From Candidatus Marinamargulisbacteria bacterium SCGC AG-343-D04 (GTDB taxonomy: Bacteria; Margulisbacteria; Marinamargulisbacteria; GCA-2716485; GCA-002719695), in contig QFBQ01000009.1 of assembly GCA_003265885.1 (NCBI GenBank), positions 1-41,554 on the forward strand: a stretch of DNA of 41,554 nt, written 5' to 3'. The position numbers and the translations under genes were made by a program. Shown piece after piece: positions 17,367 through 24,625 of the stretch. How positions within the stretch are numbered: the first letter of the stretch is position 1; each line of letters starts with the position of its first letter. The notes below the pieces were generated by a model. It was given only the letters and a program-made list of their open reading frames with translations, did no database searches and was not told the origin of the DNA.

Positions 17367-17927
17367 CTGTTTAATTAGAGGTATAAATAAATGGATAGGA
17401 AAGCCAATGACCGTATTCATAGATCCGGATATCGCCTTAATAAGAATATCCGGGCAATCTTGAAATCCATAGCTTCCTGCTTTGTCGAAAGGCTCATAGG
17501 TTTGGATATAGCGAGTAATATCATGCTTAGATAAGGTATTAAAGGTAATAGTGGATTGAGCCGATCTCAAGAAACATTGCTCTGTTGTCGTGTTCACAAG
17601 ACAAAAAGAGCTGATAACGTGATGCGTATTGTTTTGCAAGGTGAGTAATGTTTTTAGAGCGTCGTCAAATGAACGAGGTTTCCCATAAATACGGGAGTTA
17701 AATACAACAATTGTATCCGCTGAGAGTATCCATCCTTTTTGAGAGACAGAGCGGGCCTTATATTTTGAAATTGCCTTTGCATACTGTCTGGGGCTAGAAA
17801 AGTCACTGTAATCTAAAGAGGATTCATCAAAAGAATGTTGAATCGCTTTAAAACGAATACCATATTTTTTTAACATCTGATGACGTCTAGGAGATGAAGA
17901 TGCTAAATAGAGAGGTGGCGTCGACAC
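17352..17927 (-). CDS. maf: Maf-like nucleoside triphosphate pyrophosphatase
   Basis: A 191-aa Maf/HAM1-superfamily enzyme that hydrolyses non-canonical or excess nucleoside triphosphates to monophosphates. Signature segments are LASSSPRRHQML at the N-terminus, SADTIVV in the middle and DKAGSYGFQD. Length is normal. The likely start is a GTG at 17927, which places the conserved LASSSPRR at residue 8, as usual. No clear Shine-Dalgarno sequence precedes it. It lies 24 bases after the SPOR gene and upstream of mreB, echoing the frequent maf-mreB neighbourhood in bacteria. Whether it is the dTTP/UTP or the 7-methyl-GTP type cannot be told. Confidence 0.92.
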   Translation of the reverse strand: MSTPPLYLASSSPRRHQMLKKYGIRFKAIQHSFDESSLDYSDFSSPRQYAKAISKYKARSVSQKGWILSADTIVVFNSRIYGKPRSFDDALKTLLTLQNNTHHVISSFCLVNTTTEQCFLRSAQSTITFNTLSKHDITRYIQTYEPFDKAGSYGFQDCPDILIKAISGSMNTVIGFPIHLFIPLIKQLQLQ

Positions 17928-17951
17928 AGGGATGGAAAAATATAGGGAGTC

Positions 17952-18545
17952 TTACTTAATAAGTAAATGTGACTCAAAAGAGTGTTTCTGTAAACGACTT
18001 TGCAAAGATTTTGCTTGGTTTCGAGTTTTATAGGCACCTGCTTGAACTCTATATAGAGTGGACCCTCCATTTGATTTGACTGTTTTAATAAAACCATCGA
18101 AGCCCTTCTTTTTTAATGACGAGAGTTGGTTACGAGCAAAAGACTTGTTTTTAAAAGAACCTGTAATGACTTTATATCGGTAAGGAGACGCAGTAGATTT
18201 ACTGTTCTTAGGCTTTTTTATGGAAGATGTTTTAGCTAGGGAGTTTTCTTTTTGTGGAGCTTTAGTAGAAGGTGTAGATATAGTTGAGTCAACCAAAGGT
18301 TTTGAGCTAATTTTAGTTGATGCGGGAGCAGATGTTTTAACTGCAGTTTGTTGTTTATTAAAAAAACGCTTTCCTGAATTAAAAACAAAGGTGATGGATA
18401 TTAAGATAACACCTAGGACTAGAACAAGAATTACACTTGTTTTGGCCCAACTGAACTCTAATTTTTCTCGCTCACGAAGCAAATCGCCTAAGCCATCATT
18501 GTACTCAAGATCTTCATTAGACTCATTTTGATTTTCCACATTCAT
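17952..18545 (-). CDS. SPOR-domain membrane protein
   Basis: A 197-aa protein with an acidic cytoplasmic N-terminus (1-33), one transmembrane helix (about 34-55), a Ser/Thr/Lys/Pro-rich linker and a C-terminal SPOR domain (about 122-197: YRYKVITGSFKNKSFARNQL ... YRVQAGAYKTRNQA). SPOR domains bind denuded septal peptidoglycan, so a role at the division site is likely. The topology matches FtsN- or DedD-like proteins without proving identity. GGA directly abuts the ATG, too close for normal Shine-Dalgarno spacing. It is divergent from the carbonic anhydrase gene. Confidence 0.88.
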   Translation of the reverse strand: MNVENQNESNEDLEYNDGLGDLLREREKLEFSWAKTSVILVLVLGVILISITFVFNSGKRFFNKQQTAVKTSAPASTKISSKPLVDSTISTPSTKAPQKENSLAKTSSIKKPKNSKSTASPYRYKVITGSFKNKSFARNQLSSLKKKGFDGFIKTVKSNGGSTLYRVQAGAYKTRNQAKSLQSRLQKHSFESHLLIK

Positions 18546-18645
18546 TCCTTTTTATATTTTATAAATATCATAATAAGTATATCATATAATATGATAACTT
18601 TGAAAATAGAAAAGAGTATTTATATGTAATGATGGAGGACGAATA

Positions 18646-19173
18646 ATGGAAAAAACAGATTTACCGGAACCCAGTATTAAGAGGTATCATAGTTTTGATC
18701 CTTCAGTGTTTATAGCCCCTCAAACAACAGTTGTGGGAGAGGTGGCTATTGGTAAAGAGTCATCTATTTGGTATGGAAGTGTATTAAGAGGAGATATTAA
18801 TAGTATTCGTATAGGAGAACGGAGTAATATTCAAGATTTAACCTTAATTCATTTAGAAAATGATATTCCCTGTAGTATTGGAAATGATGTAACGGTGGGG
18901 CATAGAGCTATCTTGCATGCTTGCACAATAGAAGATGGGGCTTTAATAGGAATGGGGGCGATTATCTTAAATGGGGCAGTCATTAAAAGAGGGGCAGTTA
19001 TTGGAGCAGGGGCTGTGGTTAAAGAGCATACTGTAGTGGAAGCAAATACCTTATGGGCAGGAATTCCCGCTGTTAAAAAGAAGACATTTACGCATGATAG
19101 TTATGAGCATAACAAAAAATGGGCGGCCAAATATGTAGAACTGGCAAAAAGGCACGCTGAAGAGTATAGATAG
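18646..19173 (+). CDS. Gamma-class carbonic anhydrase-like hexapeptide-repeat protein
   Basis: A 175-aa left-handed beta-helix protein of the YrdA/PaaY/gamma-CA group. Hexapeptide repeats run through residues ~15-140. The metal-site histidines are present in LIHLEND and GHRAILHAC. The C-terminal helix (YEHNKKWAAKYVELAKRH) is also typical. It would form a trimer with metal bound between subunits; carbonic anhydrase activity is variable in this group. A strong GGAGGA lies 7 bases before the ATG. TTGAAA near 18600 and TATGTA near 18623 may be its promoter. Confidence 0.9.
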   Translation: MEKTDLPEPSIKRYHSFDPSVFIAPQTTVVGEVAIGKESSIWYGSVLRGDINSIRIGERSNIQDLTLIHLENDIPCSIGNDVTVGHRAILHACTIEDGALIGMGAIILNGAVIKRGAVIGAGAVVKEHTVVEANTLWAGIPAVKKKTFTHDSYEHNKKWAAKYVELAKRHAEEYR

Positions 19174-19179
19174 GATGTG

Positions 19180-19575
19180 TTAAGTTTGGGTCCAGGCTCT
19201 ATCATGAGGGGAGAAGCCGATATGGGGATAGTATGTGTTGGCATTGGTGTTTGATAGCAAGACAAGCTTGCAGTCAGGACTACTTTTTTGTTTAACATGT
19301 TGAATCAGCATTTTACCAATACCTTGATGTTGATAATTCTCATGAACCGCTAAGTCAGAAATATAAGTGACATAACTATAGTCACTTAAACAGCGGCAGA
19401 TACCTACCAATGTGGATGTGTCCCATGCAGAAATAATAAAAGTTGCATTTTCAAGCATGAGAGCCATTCTTTTTTTATCCTGGGTCGGACGAGGAGTTTC
19501 AGTGAAACTTTTTTTGTAAAAAGTGATAAGGTCATCAAGAGGAATATCTTTAGATGAGGAATATGTGATAGTCAT
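19180..19575 (-). CDS. GNAT-family N-acetyltransferase
   Basis: A 131-aa single-domain acetyltransferase. The acetyl-CoA binding motif is HQGIGKML in the strand 4 / helix 3 region (preceded by DLAVHENYQ), and the C-terminal NTNANTYYPHIGFSP is typical of small GNATs of the YhbS/YjcF kind. Substrate unknown. It ends 6 bases after the convergent gamma-CA gene. The start ATG at 19575 coincides with the predicted transcription start, so the mRNA should be leaderless. It is divergently paired with panE across an 80-base spacer. Confidence 0.88.
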   Translation of the reverse strand: MTITYSSSKDIPLDDLITFYKKSFTETPRPTQDKKRMALMLENATFIISAWDTSTLVGICRCLSDYSYVTYISDLAVHENYQHQGIGKMLIQHVKQKSSPDCKLVLLSNTNANTYYPHIGFSPHDRAWTQT

Positions 19576-19581
19576 ACGTAA

Positions 19582-19610
19582 AAAATAAAGGTTTTTAAGT
19601 TAAAATTCAA
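19582..19610 (-). promoter_or_regulatory. Promoter of the acetyltransferase gene, leaderless
   Basis: Minus strand: TTGAAT (19610 to 19605), 17-base spacer, TATTTT (19587 to 19582). Seven bases further is 19575, the A of the start codon. Its -35 lies 7 bases from the -35 of the divergent panE promoter. Confidence 0.55.
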
Positions 19611-19617
19611 GATGGGT

Positions 19618-19646
19618 TTGACGTAAGAGTATATTTTATTTATAAA
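19618..19646 (+). promoter_or_regulatory. Promoter of panE, near-leaderless
   Basis: TTGACG at 19618-19623, exactly 17 bases, then TATAAA at 19641-19646: a near-consensus promoter. Predicted initiation at about 19653 leaves only about three bases before the ATG at 19656. Confidence 0.6.
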
Positions 19647-19655
19647 CATAAGAAG

Positions 19656-20570
19656 ATGTCATCAAAGATATTAATTATTGGAATGGGGGCCATAGGCTCT
19701 TTGTACGCATCATTTTGCAATCAAAATGATGTAATAGTGGAGTGTGTGTCACGGTCTCATTTTCAGAGTATAGAAGAGAATGGAATTGATATTATTCAAC
19801 CTAATCAATCAATAAAAACGTGGAAACCTAGTGCAGTTTATTCTCGGATAGGTGAACTTACTTATTCTCCAGATTATATTGTAATAGCGACTAAAGTACT
19901 TCCTAGTATTAATCTTATTTCAGAGTTGAGTAAGATTGTTGGAAAAGATACGAGTATTGTCTTATTGCAAAACGGGATTGATATTGAGCACCCTTATATT
20001 AAAGCATTTCCAAATACGCATCTCATTAGTGGGTTGGCCTTTGTATGCGTGACGAGAGTAGATGAGAAAACAGTGCATCATCAAGATTATGGGAGAGCTA
20101 TTTTTGGGGATTATCCAAGTGGACTTTCTGAAAAGACAAAAGAATTTGTATCATTTTTTTCGAAGGCACCGGTGGAAATTAAAGCATCAGAACATATCCA
20201 CTATCAACGCTATAAAAAGTTAATTTGGAATGCGGCGTTTAACCCATTATCTGTAATCTTGAAGGGGAAAAATACAAAAGAGATTCTAGAAATGCCGGGA
20301 CAAGAAGACTATATAAGAGCGGTGATGAAGGAAGTTCAGGGTTTAGCTAAAAAAGAAGGTGTTCAAATAGAGGATAAGGTGATTGAAAAAAATATAGCGG
20401 ACACTAAGGTGATGAAACCTTATAAAACCAGTATGTGTATGGATTGGGAAAATAATAGAGAAATGGAAAGTGACGCCATTTTAGGAAATGCTCTTAAAGT
20501 CGCTCAACGATATGGACTTTCGTGTCCCAAAATGGAAGAAATGTATAGACTCTTGAAAGAAAAAGGGTAA
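19656..20570 (+). CDS. panE: 2-dehydropantoate 2-reductase (ketopantoate reductase family)
   Basis: A 304-aa NADPH-dependent reductase. The dinucleotide motif GMGAIGSLYA is at the N-terminus, LLQNGIDIE is the usual mid-domain motif, and KLIWNAAFNPLS holds the conserved catalytic Lys and Asn region of the C-terminal helical domain. In pantothenate synthesis it reduces ketopantoate to pantoate. The family contains paralogues acting on other 2-keto acids and no other pan gene is nearby, so the assignment is strong for family and moderate for substrate. It has no typical ribosome binding site and a promoter immediately upstream. Its 3' end faces the EVE gene across 24 bases. Confidence 0.88.
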   Translation: MSSKILIIGMGAIGSLYASFCNQNDVIVECVSRSHFQSIEENGIDIIQPNQSIKTWKPSAVYSRIGELTYSPDYIVIATKVLPSINLISELSKIVGKDTSIVLLQNGIDIEHPYIKAFPNTHLISGLAFVCVTRVDEKTVHHQDYGRAIFGDYPSGLSEKTKEFVSFFSKAPVEIKASEHIHYQRYKKLIWNAAFNPLSVILKGKNTKEILEMPGQEDYIRAVMKEVQGLAKKEGVQIEDKVIEKNIADTKVMKPYKTSMCMDWENNREMESDAILGNALKVAQRYGLSCPKMEEMYRLLKEKG

Positions 20571-20594
20571 TGACGCTATTAAGATAGTTTTTTA

Positions 20595-21053
20595 TTATGT
20601 AGACAGTGTTGTTTTAATAAAATCAAAATGCTTTTTTTCAACAGGTTGAACAGACAGTCGAGATCCTTTTCGTAAGACCATCATTTCAGCAAGTTCGGGA
20701 TATGTTTTTAGGCTATCTAAGGAGATAAGAGAAGAAAGTTTTTTGATAAACTTTACTTCTACCATCATCCAGATGGGTTTTTCAGGTGATGATTTAGAAT
20801 CAAAGTATTTCGAGGCAGGATCCCAGGCAAAAAAGTCTGGGTAAGCTGTTTTGGAGACTGTAGCAAATCCTGCAATTCCGGGAGGTTTTGCATTAGAGTG
20901 GTAAAACAAAACCTGGTCACCAACGGACATATCATCTCGCATGAAATTACGAGCTTGATAATTTCGAACACCTTCCCAATGTGTGACATTATCGCGTTCT
21001 AAGTCATCAATTGAATACACATTAGGTTCTGACTTCATGAGCCAATATCGCAT
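20595..21053 (-). CDS. EVE-domain protein
   Basis: A 152-aa single EVE domain of the type also found in human THYN1. Hallmarks are MRYWLMKSEPNVYSIDDL at the start, HWEGVRNYQARNFMRD, GDQVLFYHSN and a C-terminal LRKGSRLSVQPV. These PUA-like folds bind modified bases in DNA or RNA, and stand-alone bacterial copies are widespread. AAGGAG 7 bases before the ATG gives a firm start. It is divergent from an orphan gene across a 192-base spacer. Confidence 0.93.
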   Translation of the reverse strand: MRYWLMKSEPNVYSIDDLERDNVTHWEGVRNYQARNFMRDDMSVGDQVLFYHSNAKPPGIAGFATVSKTAYPDFFAWDPASKYFDSKSSPEKPIWMMVEVKFIKKLSSLISLDSLKTYPELAEMMVLRKGSRLSVQPVEKKHFDFIKTTLST

Positions 21054-21191
21054 GTTTTGTCTCCTTTTTTTCTGCTTAAATCAATTGAAGTGTAACATAA
21101 TGTGCCCCATCGAATCTACTTGAATTTGTTTTATTCATTGAAGTGTTAGAGTTACATATTCTTTCAGAAATATTATGAAATTTTTTAGGTA

Positions 21192-21209
21192 TTATGTTCG
21201 ATAACATAA
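21192..21209. repeat. Imperfect palindrome upstream of the orphan gene
   Basis: TTATGTT (21192-21198) and AACATAA (21203-21209) are perfect inverted arms around a 4-base centre. The site lies 37 bases before the start of the 183-aa orphan, in the right place for a dimeric repressor or a leader hairpin. Confidence 0.4.
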
Positions 21210-21245
21210 GTATGTAAGAATTTTTAATAGAGTAGGAATAAAAAA

Positions 21246-21797
21246 ATGACACTTAGTACTATTAGTCATCTTCATCGTAGAAATATCCCTAAAATTGATA
21301 ATCCAAAACTAAAACAAACAAAACTAAAACAAATAAGAAGAGATTTATTCAAGGCACTCGTTTTATATCAAATATTTTTCAATGGGGCTGAGGCATTACC
21401 TGTTTTGGATAATAGAACTGACATTTATGGTCCCACCCATAATAGTAGTGTTTCAACTAATTCTTCTCAAATAACTACTTTAGATCCGGATGTTAAAGAG
21501 ACAAATCTAAGAACTGCAGCAATAGTATTACTAATGATGTATTGTGTAATAAATATACTTTCATGTTTGGATGCAGGATTCAAGTTAGAAAAAAAACATG
21601 AATGCAGTAGCTGTCTAAAAGAGAGTTTGTGCCCATTACCATATTGGTTGAACAAAGTTTTAGGCCCTTGCTTAGGTTCGGTGTTAGGTGTATTAGAAAA
21701 AATGGGGCAATACTCTACAAGAAATATATATGTTTTACAAAATGATGTTGAGAGGCATTTTGGATCTGGTTCAAATAGAGTTTTCCCAGAAAGTTGA
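21246..21797 (+). CDS. Orphan membrane protein
   Basis: A 183-aa protein that I do not recognise. A basic N-terminus (KLKQTKLKQIRRDLFKA) precedes a hydrophobic stretch at about 35-50 and a stronger transmembrane segment at about 90-108 (AAIVLLMMYCVINILSCL). Between them is a Ser/Thr/Asn-rich segment with possible glycosylation-like NSS sites. A cluster of cysteines (CSSC, SLC, GPC) follows the second segment. The ATG is preceded by TAGGA 8 bases upstream. The gene is alone and ends 25 bases from the convergent pseudopilin operon. Codon use looks ordinary. It could be a lineage-specific inner-membrane or host-contact protein, but nothing shows it. Confidence 0.7.
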   Translation: MTLSTISHLHRRNIPKIDNPKLKQTKLKQIRRDLFKALVLYQIFFNGAEALPVLDNRTDIYGPTHNSSVSTNSSQITTLDPDVKETNLRTAAIVLLMMYCVINILSCLDAGFKLEKKHECSSCLKESLCPLPYWLNKVLGPCLGSVLGVLEKMGQYSTRNIYVLQNDVERHFGSGSNRVFPES

Positions 21798-21822
21798 TTG
21801 AAGAAAAAATTTCTTATATATT

Positions 21823-22233
21823 TTATAGATTAAAATAAAATTCTTGATCAAATAAGTGGATTTTTCCATGATCATTTTCGTGCCGAGCACGGATAATACA
21901 GCGTTGGTTTTGGTGTTGAGAATAGCTATAAAGATAGTCAGAGTTTTTTATGAAGATAAATGAAAAGGACTCCCATTTTAAAGGGGTTATATTTGAAAAG
22001 TCAGAGGCTATCGGCTCAGTAATATCTAGAATTGGAATAGAGTTCCATAAGGTAGGGGCTAGACGAATCCCTGATAAACTTTGTGTATAGGCGGAAAGGT
22101 ACGAAGTTTTTTGATGAATATGGGTCTTATACATAATTAATAATGGATGTAGTGTCATAGATAGTAATGAAAATATCATGAGTATAATACATAAAGACAA
22201 GGTAAAGAATCCATGTTGGGACCTGTGCAGCAT
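21823..22233 (-). CDS. Pseudopilin-like protein, last gene of the operon
   Basis: A 136-aa protein if translation starts at ATG 22233, which I prefer to an upstream in-frame Met at 22299. The shorter form begins MLHRSQHG then FFTLSLCIILMIFSLLSM, a short basic leader ending in Gly before a hydrophobic helix, as in class III signal peptides. The preferred start lies 2 bases after the previous stop (TAACTATG). Position 5 of the mature helix is Ser instead of the usual Glu, as happens in tip pseudopilins such as GspK, though this protein is much shorter. Last gene of the pseudopilin operon. Its stop faces the orphan gene. Confidence 0.72.
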   Translation of the reverse strand: MLHRSQHGFFTLSLCIILMIFSLLSMTLHPLLIMYKTHIHQKTSYLSAYTQSLSGIRLAPTLWNSIPILDITEPIASDFSNITPLKWESFSFIFIKNSDYLYSYSQHQNQRCIIRARHENDHGKIHLFDQEFYFNL

Positions 22234-22235
22234 AG

Positions 22236-22667
22236 TTATTTGATAAGAGCTTTGCATAATGTCTGATCCGGAAAGTGATGAAATATAAATGAGAGGCATT
22301 GGTCAGACGGATAACGAATAGCTCTGAACTGGAGAGAAGAGCTTAGTATTTTACTGCTTTTACGGCGCCGTTTTAAGGATGTTGAGTTTATAGAATACTC
22401 TATAATAGAGTTTTTCTGAGTAACGTTAAAATCTAATGCTTGCATGTCGGAGATGTTGCCTTCCATCAAATCGTTATGAATAATGGTAGAGATAACCTGC
22501 CATTCGGATTCTCTTAATATGCCATGAATAGAGTGGTGATAATGAGAGGATAGTGTTAAAAGAATGTCAATTAAGAGTGGGGAGATAAAGGCCATAATAG
22601 ACAGGGTTATACAGAGTTCAATTAATGAGAATCCTCGAGATGTAGCATGTAAAATTTTTCTTAACAT
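22236..22667 (-). CDS. Type IV pilin-like / pseudopilin with canonical prepilin signal
   Basis: A 143-aa protein from ATG 22667. I reject the longer form beginning at 22694, because the shorter one starts cleanly with MLKR-like basic leader MLRKILHATSRG before FSLIELCITLSIMAF. This is the textbook prepilin peptidase site (G before F) with Glu at position 5 of the mature helix. The C-terminal globular region has no recognisable domain and two Cys near the end (DQCLSF, QTLCKA) that could form a disulfide. It resembles minor pseudopilins such as GspJ or ComGF in size and position. The substrate of the PilD-type peptidase encoded upstream is presumably this protein. Confidence 0.82.
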   Translation of the reverse strand: MLRKILHATSRGFSLIELCITLSIMAFISPLLIDILLTLSSHYHHSIHGILRESEWQVISTIIHNDLMEGNISDMQALDFNVTQKNSIIEYSINSTSLKRRRKSSKILSSSLQFRAIRYPSDQCLSFIFHHFPDQTLCKALIK

Positions 22668-22675
22668 AAATAAAT

Positions 22676-22933
22676 CTAAAATAGGTGAACCCACTGAATA
22701 AGAACATTATTCAATGTAGTGGAATAAGTCGTAAAGAAAGTCCCTTGATCATAGTCTATGGAAGAAGAAGATGGAGGAATCTCTAGAGTGTTACAATATT
22801 TATATAGTAAATCGCAGATTCTAGAATGCTTGATTAGGCTGCGATATAACACTAAAGATTGGAGAACCGTACCTACAATAGTGGGGATGGATATAGATAA
22901 AAGAAGGAGTAAACAGAGTAAATCTAAGAGCAT
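22676..22933 (-). CDS. Small pseudopilin-like membrane protein
   Basis: An 85-aa protein with a hydrophobic N-terminal helix (LLDLLCLLLLLSISIPTIVGTVL) and a short polar remainder containing CDLLYKYC. It lacks a basic leader and the Gly-Phe site, so its membership of the pilin family rests on position (between two pseudopilin-like genes) and on overall shape, comparable with ComGE or GspI. The ATG at 22933 lies 2 bases after the previous stop (TAATCATG). Moderate confidence as a gene, low for function. Confidence 0.62.
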   Translation of the reverse strand: MLLDLLCLLLLLSISIPTIVGTVLQSLVLYRSLIKHSRICDLLYKYCNTLEIPPSSSSIDYDQGTFFTTYSTTLNNVLIQWVHLF

Positions 22934-22935
22934 GA

Positions 22936-23322
22936 TTATTTCCTATACCACTTCATGAAAGACAAACCTGGAGAAAGGGTCAGTTTAAAGTGAGATGTGG
23001 GTGAAAGAAGCTGTATAGAACCAGCATATTTTGTATTTAAATTAGATTTAAATCCTAAGAAAGTTCGATTTGATGAGAGCTGAAATCGATGTGGAAACTC
23101 AATAGAGGAGTTGTAAGTACCCGACTCTAGAATCAACGCATGTTCATTTACAGATAAAAGCCCATCTTCATGTGTAACATAGCAATGAAAATGAAAAAAA
23201 CGGCACTGAGATAAGGCAGAGATTGTATGTAATGAGTCGATCAGAGAATGAGGAACCGAAAAGGTGATGAAAAAAGATAGCATGCCTAAAAGAGACAGGA
23301 CTATTATTTTTTCGAGTAACAA
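22936..23322 (-). CDS. Pseudopilin-like protein without leader peptide, TTG start
   Basis: A 128-aa protein starting at TTG 23322 directly after the prepilin peptidase stop codon and in the same frame. The N-terminus LLEKIIVLSLLGMLSFFITF lines up with the mature N-terminal helix of GspH/ComGD pseudopilins, including the early Glu, but the leader and Gly-Phe cleavage site are missing because an in-frame stop precedes it. No ribosome binding site is visible, so translation probably depends on coupling to the peptidase gene. The C-terminal part is beta-rich (HALILESGTYNSSIEFP), as in GspH. Either a genuinely leaderless pseudopilin or a gene that lost its leader. Confidence 0.65.
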   Translation of the reverse strand: MLLEKIIVLSLLGMLSFFITFSVPHSLIDSLHTISALSQCRFFHFHCYVTHEDGLLSVNEHALILESGTYNSSIEFPHRFQLSSNRTFLGFKSNLNTKYAGSIQLLSPTSHFKLTLSPGLSFMKWYRK

Positions 23323-24096
23323 TTAAACGAACAACAAAAGAAGAGGTTGTTCTAAAAGTATGCTGACATAAAATCCTATGATCAAAAAAGGTCCAAAAGG
23401 GATAGAGTCATAGCGAGTTTTTCGTTTTAACAGAATTAATATAATACTGCTAAGTCCACCTAAAATAATGCCTGTATAGAGTGTTAAGCAGGCGGTCAGG
23501 GCTCCAAAGTGTAGAGAAAGACCTAGTATGAGTAAAATATCCCCTAAACCAAAGCTTTCACGTTTATATATCATGTTACACAGAAAGCGAAAGGCTAGGA
23601 GTCCTGTAATGAGATAAAAGATAGGCAGGAAAAAAGAAGTAGACATGACTTGGGGAAAGGAGATGACTAGACCTGAGACGATGAGTAATCCTGTAATAGA
23701 TAAGGGCAAAATAAAGGTTTCCAGGTCTGTGAAAAACAAAATAATGCACAGATATGAAATAAAGAGAAAGTGAGCATCTAAAAATAGTGGGGAAGAAGGC
23801 AGTATCGTGGTTAAAGTAATGAATACAAAAAGGCACTCTACAATAAGATAACGATAGCTAATGGTTTTTTTGCAGTTTAAACAACACCCTTTTTGATATA
23901 AGAAACTAATGATAGGAACTAGTTGATGCCACAAAAGAGATGTAGAGCAATGGGGACAAAATGAAGGTTTCCAGATGGTATCCATCTGTCTAGGGAGTCT
24001 ATAAATAAGCATATTGGCAAAACTGCCTAAAATGCTAGACAGGATAATCGAAAAAAAGACAGAAAAGAACAGGTGATTATGAATAAACTGAGTCAT
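23323..24096 (-). CDS. pilD: Prepilin peptidase / N-methyltransferase
   Basis: A 257-aa polytopic aspartyl protease (family A24) that cleaves prepilin leaders and methylates the new N-terminus. The cytoplasmic zinc-binding cysteine pairs are C47-P-H-C50 and C72-L-N-C75. Catalytic aspartates are D124 in FTDLE and D186 in GLGD. Its N-terminal ILGSFANMLIYRLP is also typical. About eight transmembrane helices. The start overlaps the preceding gene by 20 bases and has AAAGGA upstream. It could equally be called gspO or comC; no secretin or assembly ATPase is in the window. Confidence 0.95.
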   Translation of the reverse strand: MTQFIHNHLFFSVFFSIILSSILGSFANMLIYRLPRQMDTIWKPSFCPHCSTSLLWHQLVPIISFLYQKGCCLNCKKTISYRYLIVECLFVFITLTTILPSSPLFLDAHFLFISYLCIILFFTDLETFILPLSITGLLIVSGLVISFPQVMSTSFFLPIFYLITGLLAFRFLCNMIYKRESFGLGDILLILGLSLHFGALTACLTLYTGIILGGLSSIILILLKRKTRYDSIPFGPFLIIGFYVSILLEQPLLLLFV

Positions 24097-24625
24097 AGTT
24101 TTCCTTTAGGTGATGGTGATAATCTTGTCGTATCGATAAAAAAAAGTCTTCTATAGCCGGTAATTTAAAATCGGGATAAGTCCACTCTAAAGGGATCATT
24201 GTTTTAGACGAAAATTTGCAGGTTAATTCTGCAAAAATACCGTCCTGACAAGCAATGCGATGAGCATAGTTTTTCGTGGAGAATAAAATTAAATTATGAA
24301 GAGATAAAATGCCTGGATCAATATTAATTCGCCGAGATGCGCCATCACAGTAACGGGATTCAATATCATGAGCGAGTAATTTGTATCGATATCCAGTACT
24401 AGGACAAATGGGGGTTTTAAACGATAGAAAGACTCGTTGAAGATCAGGTCCCATTTCAGATTCATAATAGTTGGAATGAGAAAATGGAAAGGTTTTTGAT
24501 ATCTGACCAATCGTATTATTAAAGTGAGATTCAAGGATGGGGTAGATTTCGTTTAAAGAGATAGAGTTAGACACAATAATCCCTGTAAACAATAGGGCGG
24601 GTGTAAATGTAGACTTATGAGTCAC
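24077..24625 (-). CDS. Secreted or membrane-anchored protein of unknown function in the pseudopilin operon
   Basis: A 182-aa protein read from a GTG at 24625. One hydrophobic N-terminal segment (about 8-24) suggests export. Four cysteines in two pairs (SFKTPIC / DIESRYC and HRIAC / LTCKF) would suit disulfides made by the neighbouring thioredoxin-fold enzymes. I recognise no domain. It overlaps the TlpA-like gene by 11 bases and prepilin peptidase by 20 bases, so it is tightly embedded in the operon. The start is uncertain because no ribosome binding site precedes the GTG. Confidence 0.68.
   Translation of the reverse strand: MTHKSTFTPALLFTGIIVSNSISLNEIYPILESHFNNTIGQISKTFPFSHSNYYESEMGPDLQRVFLSFKTPICPSTGYRYKLLAHDIESRYCDGASRRINIDPGILSLHNLILFSTKNYAHRIACQDGIFAELTCKFSSKTMIPLEWTYPDFKLPAIEDFFLSIRQDYHHHLKENYDSVYS

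Noticed and set aside
22234..22299. Longer start for the last pseudopilin gene at 22299
   Set aside because: It would overlap the upstream gene by 64 bases and bury the prepilin leader; ATG 22233, two bases after the stop, gives a proper leader.
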